Positions 60,991-64,000 of a stretch of DNA of 64,000 nt are shown in pieces. The stretch comes from Saccopteryx bilineata (lineage: Eukaryota; Chordata; Mammalia; Chiroptera; Emballonuridae). Within the stretch, counting starts at the first letter, position 1, and each line of letters begins with the position of its first letter. Location of the stretch: NCBI RefSeq assembly GCF_036850765.1, contig NC_089492.1, positions 100,149,022-100,213,021 on the forward strand. The letters are read 5' to 3'. Below the pieces are notes generated by a model, which worked only from the letters and a program-made list of their open reading frames with translations, made no database searches and was not told where the DNA came from. A program made the position numbers and the translations under genes.

Positions 60991-61311
60991 TATTGCTATC
61001 ATTTTAAAAAAATTTTATTTAGAAAATTAACTTTAACAAGGTGACATTGATAAATAAGAGTACATAGGTTTCAGGTGAATATTTCTATAACATTTGAACT
61101 GATTATGTTGTATACTCATCACCCAAAGTCAAGTCATTTTCTGCCACCTTATATTTGCTCCTCTTTACACCGTTCCTTTCACCCCCTCCTTTGTCCCCCT
61201 CCCCCTGGTAACCACTTCACTTTTATCTATGTCTGTGAGTCTCAGTTTTATATCCCACATATGTGTGAAATCATACAGTTCTTAGCTTTTTCTGATTTAC
61301 TTATTGCACTC

Positions 61312-61369
61312 AGAATAATGTTTTCAAAAATAAAAAAATAAAAAAATAAAAAAAGAATAATGTTTTCAA
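61312..61369. mobile_element. Bodyless A-rich retro-insertion with TSD
   Basis: The 16-mer agaataatgttttcaa occurs at 61312-61327 and again at 61354-61369, with a 26-nt A-rich (AAAAAAT)-like insert between. This looks like target-primed insertion of a tail alone. Confidence 0.75.
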
Positions 61370-61404
61370 GGTCCATCCATATTTTTGTAAATGTCATTAT
61401 GTCA

Positions 61405-64000
61405 TTATTTCTTATGGCTGTGTAGTAGTCCATTATTTATATGTACCACATCTTTATTCAATCCTCTATTGAGGGACACTTTGTTTCCATGTTTTGGCCA
61501 TTGTGAATGGCCAAATGAACATGGGGGGGTGCATGTGTCTTTATGTACCAGTGTTTTCGAGTTTTTTGGGTAGAGACCCAGTAGAGGGATTGCTGGGTCA
61601 TATGGTAATTCTATTCTAATGTTTTGAGGAACCACCATACCTTCTTCCATAATGGTTGTACTAATTTGCATTACCACCAGCAGTGAAAGAGGGTTCCTTT
61701 TTCTCTACAGCCTCCCCAACACTTGTTATTTCCTGCCATTATGATAACAGCCAAACTAACAGGTGTGAAGTGGTAGCTCATTGTAGTTTTGATTTGCATT
61801 TCTCAAATAGCTAGGGAAGGTGAACATCTTCTCATATATCTGTTGACCATTTGTATGTCCTCTTGGGAGAAATGTCTGTTCAGGTCCTCTCCCCATTTTT
61901 TAATTGTATTGTTTGCTTGTTTGTTGCTGAGCTTTGTGAGTTCTTTATATATTTTGCATATTAACTCCTTATCAAAGCTGTCATTTGCAATTATCATCTC
62001 CCATTTAGTTGGTTGCCTATTTGTTTTGTTTTCAGTTTTTTTGCTGGGCAGAAGCTTTTTAGTTTGATTATAGTCCCATTCATTTATTTTTGCCTTTGGG
62101 GTCAAATTCATAAATTGTTCTCCACAGCCAAGGTCCATGAGCTTAGTACCTATGTTTTCATCTATGTACTTTATTGTTTCAGATCTTATATTCAGGTCTT
62201 TGATCCATTTTGAATTAACTTTTGTGCTAGAGGACAAACTGAAGTCAAGTTTCATTCTTTTGTATGTGGCTTTCCAATTTTCCCAGCACCATTTATTGAA
62301 GAAGCTTTACTTTTCTCTATTGTGTGTTTTTGGCTCATTTGCTGAAGATGATTTGTGCATATATATGTGGTTTTATTTCTGGGCTCTCAATTCTCTTTCA
62401 TTGGTCTGTATATCTCTTTTTCTGCCAATAGCATGCTGTTTTAATTATCGTATAATTTGAAGTCAGGTAGTGTGATACCTCTAGCTTCATTCTTTTTTCT
62501 CAAGAAAAATAGCTTTGGCTATTCGGGGTTTCTTATGGTTCCATACAAATTTGGTAATTTTTTGTTCTATTTCTTTAAAAATGACATTGGGATTCTGATG
62601 GGGATTGCATTAAATTTGTATATTGCTTTTGGTAATATGGCCATTTTAACTCTGTTGATTCTTCCAATTCATGAGCATAGATTATTTTTCATTTCATTGT
62701 GTTTTTTTCAATTTCTTTCAATAATATTTTGTAGTTTTTAGTATATAGGTCCTTCACATCCTTTTTTTTTTTTGTATTTTTCTGAAGCTGGAAACGGGGA
62801 GAGACAGTCAGACAGACTCCCGCATACGCCCGACTGGGATCCACCCGGCACGCCCATCAGGGGCGATACTCTGCCCACCAGGGGTGATGCTCTGCCCCTC
62901 CGGGGCGTCGCTCTGTTGCGACCAGAGTCACTCTAGCGCCTGGGGCAGAGGCCAAGGAGCCATCCCCAGTGCCCGGGCCATCTTTGCTCCAATGGAGCCT
63001 CGGCTGCGGGAAGGGAAGAGAGAGACAGAGAGGAAGGAGAGGGGGAGGGGTATAGGAGCAGATGGGCGCTTCTCCTGTGTGCCCTGGCTGGGAATTGAAC
63101 CCTGGACTTCTACACGCCAGGCTGACGCTCTACCACTGAGCCAACCGGCCAGGGCCCCTTCACATCCTTTTTTAAGTTTATTCCTAGGTGTTTTTGTTGT
63201 TGTTGTTGCCATTGTAAAAGGAATTGTTTTTTTTTAGTTCATCTGAAATTTCGTCATTGGTGTATAGAAAAGCAATAGACTTTTGTATATTGATTTTGAA
63301 TCCTGAAACTTTATTATATTGGTTTATTATTTCTAATAGGTTTTTTGTGGAGTCCTTTTCTATATACATGATTATGTCATCTGCAAATATTAATACCTTT
63401 TCCTTCTTCTTTCCCAATATGGATGCCTTTATTTTTTTTCTCTTGCCTGATTGCTCTGGCTAAAACTTCTAAAACTATGTTGAATAAGAGTGGAGAAAGT
63501 AGGCAACCTTGTCTTGTTCCTGATTTTAGAGAAAAAACCTTCATTTTTTCACCATTTAGTATGACATTAGCTGATCATTTGTCATATATGGCTTTTATTA
63601 TGTTGAAGTACTTTCTTTCTATTCTGATTTTATTGAGTGTTTTAAACATAAAGGGATGCTGTATTTTGTTGAATGCCTTTTCTGTATCTATTGATGATTA
63701 TATGGTTTTTGTTCTTTGTTTTGTTAATGTGGTATATTGTATTGGTCGATTTCTGTATGTTGAACTATCCTTGTACTCCCGGAATAAATCACAGTTGATC
63801 GTGATGTATTATTTTTTTAATGTGTTGTTGTATTCAATTTGCTAGTATTTTGTTTAGGATTTTTGCATTTGTATTCATTAGAGATATTGGTCTGTAGTTT
63901 TCTTTTTTATGTGTTTTCCTCGTCAGGTTTTGGTATGAAGGTTATGTTGTCCTTATAAAATATGTTAGGGAGTATTACTTCTTCTACTTTTTGGAAGACT
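61405..64000 (-). pseudogene. L1 ORF2 (endonuclease/reverse transcriptase) remnant
   Basis: Minus-strand pieces in order from the right: the reverse-transcriptase active-site block with FADDI (near 63384), then SGFKINIQKS; the ORF2 middle ([20 protein letters not shown] at about 61890); and the C-terminal part (YDPAIPLLGLYPKNSKTLVH near 61580). Stops and frameshifts separate them. It is an L1 fossil, not a host gene. Confidence 0.9.
62761..63155 (-). repeat. VES SINE, minus, inside L1
   Basis: Full-length young copy. A TSD starting ccttcacatcctttttt lies at 62751 onward and 63157-63173. Confidence 0.95.

Larger units (their letters stand above)
61003..64000 (-). mobile_element. L1 LINE, antisense, 3' part, runs off the edge
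   Basis: The 3' end is at about 61003, and ORF2 reads leftward on the minus strand. It is well enough preserved for several long ORF2 stretches, but stops and shifts break it. A VES SINE (62761-63155) and a small A-rich insertion (61328-61353) landed in it later. The 5' part lies outside the window. Confidence 0.9.

Noticed and set aside
61803..62255. 150-codon minus-strand open frame as a host gene
   Set aside because: It is the C-terminal half of L1 ORF2 in an antisense L1.

Overview
This is a 64 kb window of nuclear DNA from a mammal, almost certainly a bat. The main evidence is about twenty copies of a tRNA-derived SINE of the VES type, whose head reads like a tRNA with A- and B-box promoter motifs and whose tail is A-rich. 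Young hAT and mariner DNA transposons with intact target-site duplications (TSDs) lie alongside older mammalian L1, L2, MIR and MER5-type repeats. No Helitron was seen, so I do not assign the window to a particular bat family.

The only host protein-coding gene I can read is the 5' third of the N-terminal coding region of PLEKHH2, on the plus strand. A CpG-island promoter with a noncoding first exon ends at a donor at 30904. Coding exons follow at 37227-37349 (start codon), 51203-51265, 57814-57963, 59111-59194 and 59810-59891. Together they encode 167 residues plus one base, nearly all coiled coil. The PH, MyTH4 and FERM domains of the family must lie beyond base 64000. A second CpG island at about 1209-1680 is a candidate divergent promoter. 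In human the head-to-head neighbour of PLEKHH2 is THADA, so this may be its 5' end, but no THADA coding exon was read here.

Region by region: 1-30600 is intergenic. It holds a DYNLL-type processed pseudogene (3076-3328), many SINEs, and a nest of mobile elements at 10.2-17.1 kb. That nest contains two hAT MITEs, one inside the other; a 2.48 kb hAT relic that still carries a decayed transposase; and a compact 2.7 kb endogenous retrovirus (ERV) with two LTRs, a lysine-tRNA-like primer site and a perfect 6-bp TSD. From 30.6 kb onward the window is PLEKHH2 promoter, exons and introns. The introns carry L1 fragments, two copies of a 0.59 kb mariner derivative that keeps only a helix-turn-helix ORF, a third mariner with perfect 25-bp terminal inverted repeats (TIRs), LTR-like segments, and an antisense L1 that runs off the right edge.

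The most interesting points are three. PLEKHH2 exon 3 (63 nt, exactly three coiled-coil heptads) sits between two full-length VES SINEs in inverted orientation, 167 and 35 bp away. The hAT relic differs from the two MITEs in the window by one 2161-bp deletion bounded by a 4-bp microhomology, so their origin can be read at base level. A pure A-rich insertion at 61328-61353 has a 16-bp TSD and no body.
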